Positions 63,261-64,000 of a stretch of DNA of 64,000 nucleotides are shown here, piece after piece. The stretch covers positions 1-64,000 of the forward strand of contig CAXHCA010000012.1 of the NCBI GenBank assembly GCA_964015035.1. Reading direction: 5' to 3'. A program made the position numbers and the translations under genes. Each line of letters begins with the position of its first letter. Within the stretch, counting starts at the first letter, position 1. The DNA is from BQJU01 sp964015035 (lineage in GTDB: Bacteria > Bacteroidota > Bacteroidia > Chitinophagales > Saprospiraceae). Under the pieces are notes generated by a model. The model did not search any database and was not told the origin of the DNA. It saw only the letters and a list, made by a program, of their open reading frames with translations.

Positions 63261-64000
63261 ATAAGAACTATTTGATCCTTTTCTTTACGCTGATCTTTGC
63301 TATGGACTTAACCGCTCAAGCTACCGTCAAGGAAATGCCCCTATATCCGGGCGCGATTCCCAACTCCAGGAAAGTCCCGGATACAGAGGTGGTACAAACC
63401 CGTGATAATGGAAGTCATTTTATCCGCGATACTGCCATTCCAACCTTGACATCTTATTTGCCCAAACAGCAGAATGGTAAAGCCGTGATTATTTGCCCCG
63501 GTGGAGGTTATAGTGGCACCGCCATTGATAAGGAGGGCTTTTTGGTGGCAAAATCATTGAATGAAGATAGCATTACGGCCTTCGTGTTGAAATACCGGAT
63601 TCCTAATGATATAACCAATGTGGAGAAATCCCTGGCGCCGCTACAGGATGCACAGCAAGCCATTCGCCACGTGCGTAAAAATGCGGCAAAGTATGGCATT
63701 GACCCAGGCAAGATTGGCATCATGGGATTTTCTGCCGGGGGGCATTTGGCGGCATATACGTCCAATCGTTTTCAGCGCTTGGCCGATGCCAATGAACTGG
63801 ATACTACTTCGGTTCGCCCTGATTTTTCAATTCTGATTTATCCGGTCATTAGTTTTGCGGATGATTTAACCCACTGGGGATCCAGGAATAATCTAATTGG
63901 TAAAAACCCAACGGAGGCGGAAGTCTTGCTCTTTTCGGCTGATCAACAGGTGACCGCGGAAACTCCACCGGCTTTTTTAGTGCATGCCGCTGACGACAAG
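63257..64000 (+). CDS. Secreted alpha/beta-hydrolase (partial, cut by window end)
   Basis: The first 248 codons of a secreted esterase-like protein; the 3' end is outside the window. It has a signal peptide of about 21 residues (FFTLIFAMDLTAQA). The oxyanion motif is IICPGGGYSG (about 79-88), and the nucleophile elbow GIMGFSAGGHLA lies at about residue 155. It resembles the Axe/BD-FAE-like esterases (carboxylesterase/acetyl-xylan-esterase type) widespread in PULs, which remove acetyl or feruloyl groups. It is translationally coupled to uxaB by the ATGA overlap (63257-63260). The catalytic Asp would be in the VHAADD stretch at the window edge. Confidence 0.85.
   Translation, partial: MNKNYLILFFTLIFAMDLTAQATVKEMPLYPGAIPNSRKVPDTEVVQTRDNGSHFIRDTAIPTLTSYLPKQQNGKAVIICPGGGYSGTAIDKEGFLVAKSLNEDSITAFVLKYRIPNDITNVEKSLAPLQDAQQAIRHVRKNAAKYGIDPGKIGIMGFSAGGHLAAYTSNRFQRLADANELDTTSVRPDFSILIYPVISFADDLTHWGSRNNLIGKNPTEAEVLLFSADQQVTAETPPAFLVHAADDK

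Noticed and set aside
1..64000. CRISPR arrays, tRNA/rRNA genes, integrase or phage genes
   Set aside because: No regularly spaced direct repeats, tRNA-like cloverleafs or recombinase motifs were found by reading both strands.

Overview
The window looks like a chromosomal segment from a glycan-degrading member of the Bacteroidota, probably Saprospiria-like. The signs are a SusC/SusD pair with an ECF sigma factor and FecR anti-sigma factor, lipoprotein signals on many enzymes, a type IX secretion C-terminal domain, and start-proximal TAnnTTTG promoter elements. No rRNA, tRNA, CRISPR array, phage gene or transposase was seen. The species assignment is inference only.

Layout. (1) 1-12.4 kb: a secreted Gfo/Idh/MocA oxidoreductase with a 3-keto-disaccharide-hydrolase-like (DUF1080) lipoprotein; a GntP permease; galactokinase; a lactonase-type amidohydrolase; a FucP symporter with an L-rhamnose/L-fucose mutarotase; two DUF2202 ferritin-like proteins; a four-helix membrane protein; a small secreted protein; and a Kelch-like protein with a type IX sorting domain. 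(2) 12.5-16.3 kb: an HDAC-family deacetylase followed 4 bp later by a Pat-type acyl-CoA-ligase/GNAT fusion, a likely reversible-acylation module. (3) 16.7-24.3 kb: an L-rhamnose operon (rhaEW-type aldolase/dehydrogenase, isomerase, kinase, an NCS1-family permease, a 60-residue membrane protein and a GntR-type regulator). (4) 24.4-54.9 kb, all on the minus strand: a very large polysaccharide utilisation locus. Read in the direction of transcription it holds kduD, a CRTAC1-like propeller lipoprotein, a clan GH-A hydrolase, GH105, a GH36-like enzyme, GH172, the ECF sigma factor, FecR, SusC, SusD, a giant VCBS/ASPIC lipoprotein, an FKBP lipoprotein, a beta-helix protein, a CE7-like esterase, an SGNH esterase, an FG-GAP lipoprotein, GH88, GH35 and a sulfatase. 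(5) 55.3-64.0 kb, plus strand: an IolB/KduI-like isomerase, uxaC, kdgK, KDPG aldolase, uxaA, uxaB and the start of an alpha/beta-hydrolase cut by the window end.

How it fits together. GH88 and GH105 remove unsaturated uronic acids left by polysaccharide lyases. The IolB/KduI-like isomerase and KduD would convert the released keto-uronate to 2-keto-3-deoxygluconate (KDG). UxaC, UxaB and UxaA feed intact glucuronate or galacturonate to the same KDG, and KdgK and the aldolase take it to pyruvate and glyceraldehyde-3-phosphate. The rhamnose operon handles the deoxysugar. Sulfatase, esterases and galactosidase-like enzymes remove decorations. The predicted substrate is therefore a rhamnose- and uronate-containing, possibly sulfated and acetylated, polymer (ulvan-like or rhamnogalacturonan-like). 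No classical polysaccharide lyase is recognisable; the beta-helix protein is the best candidate.

A family of about 155-196 bp hairpin-rich, MITE-like repeats with terminal inverted repeats AGTGCATGTTTGGAGG occurs five times (at 1, 7708, 9525, 56264 and 61640), with a diverged relative at 16495. One copy fills the uxaA-uxaB junction and supplies the last two bases of the uxaA stop codon.
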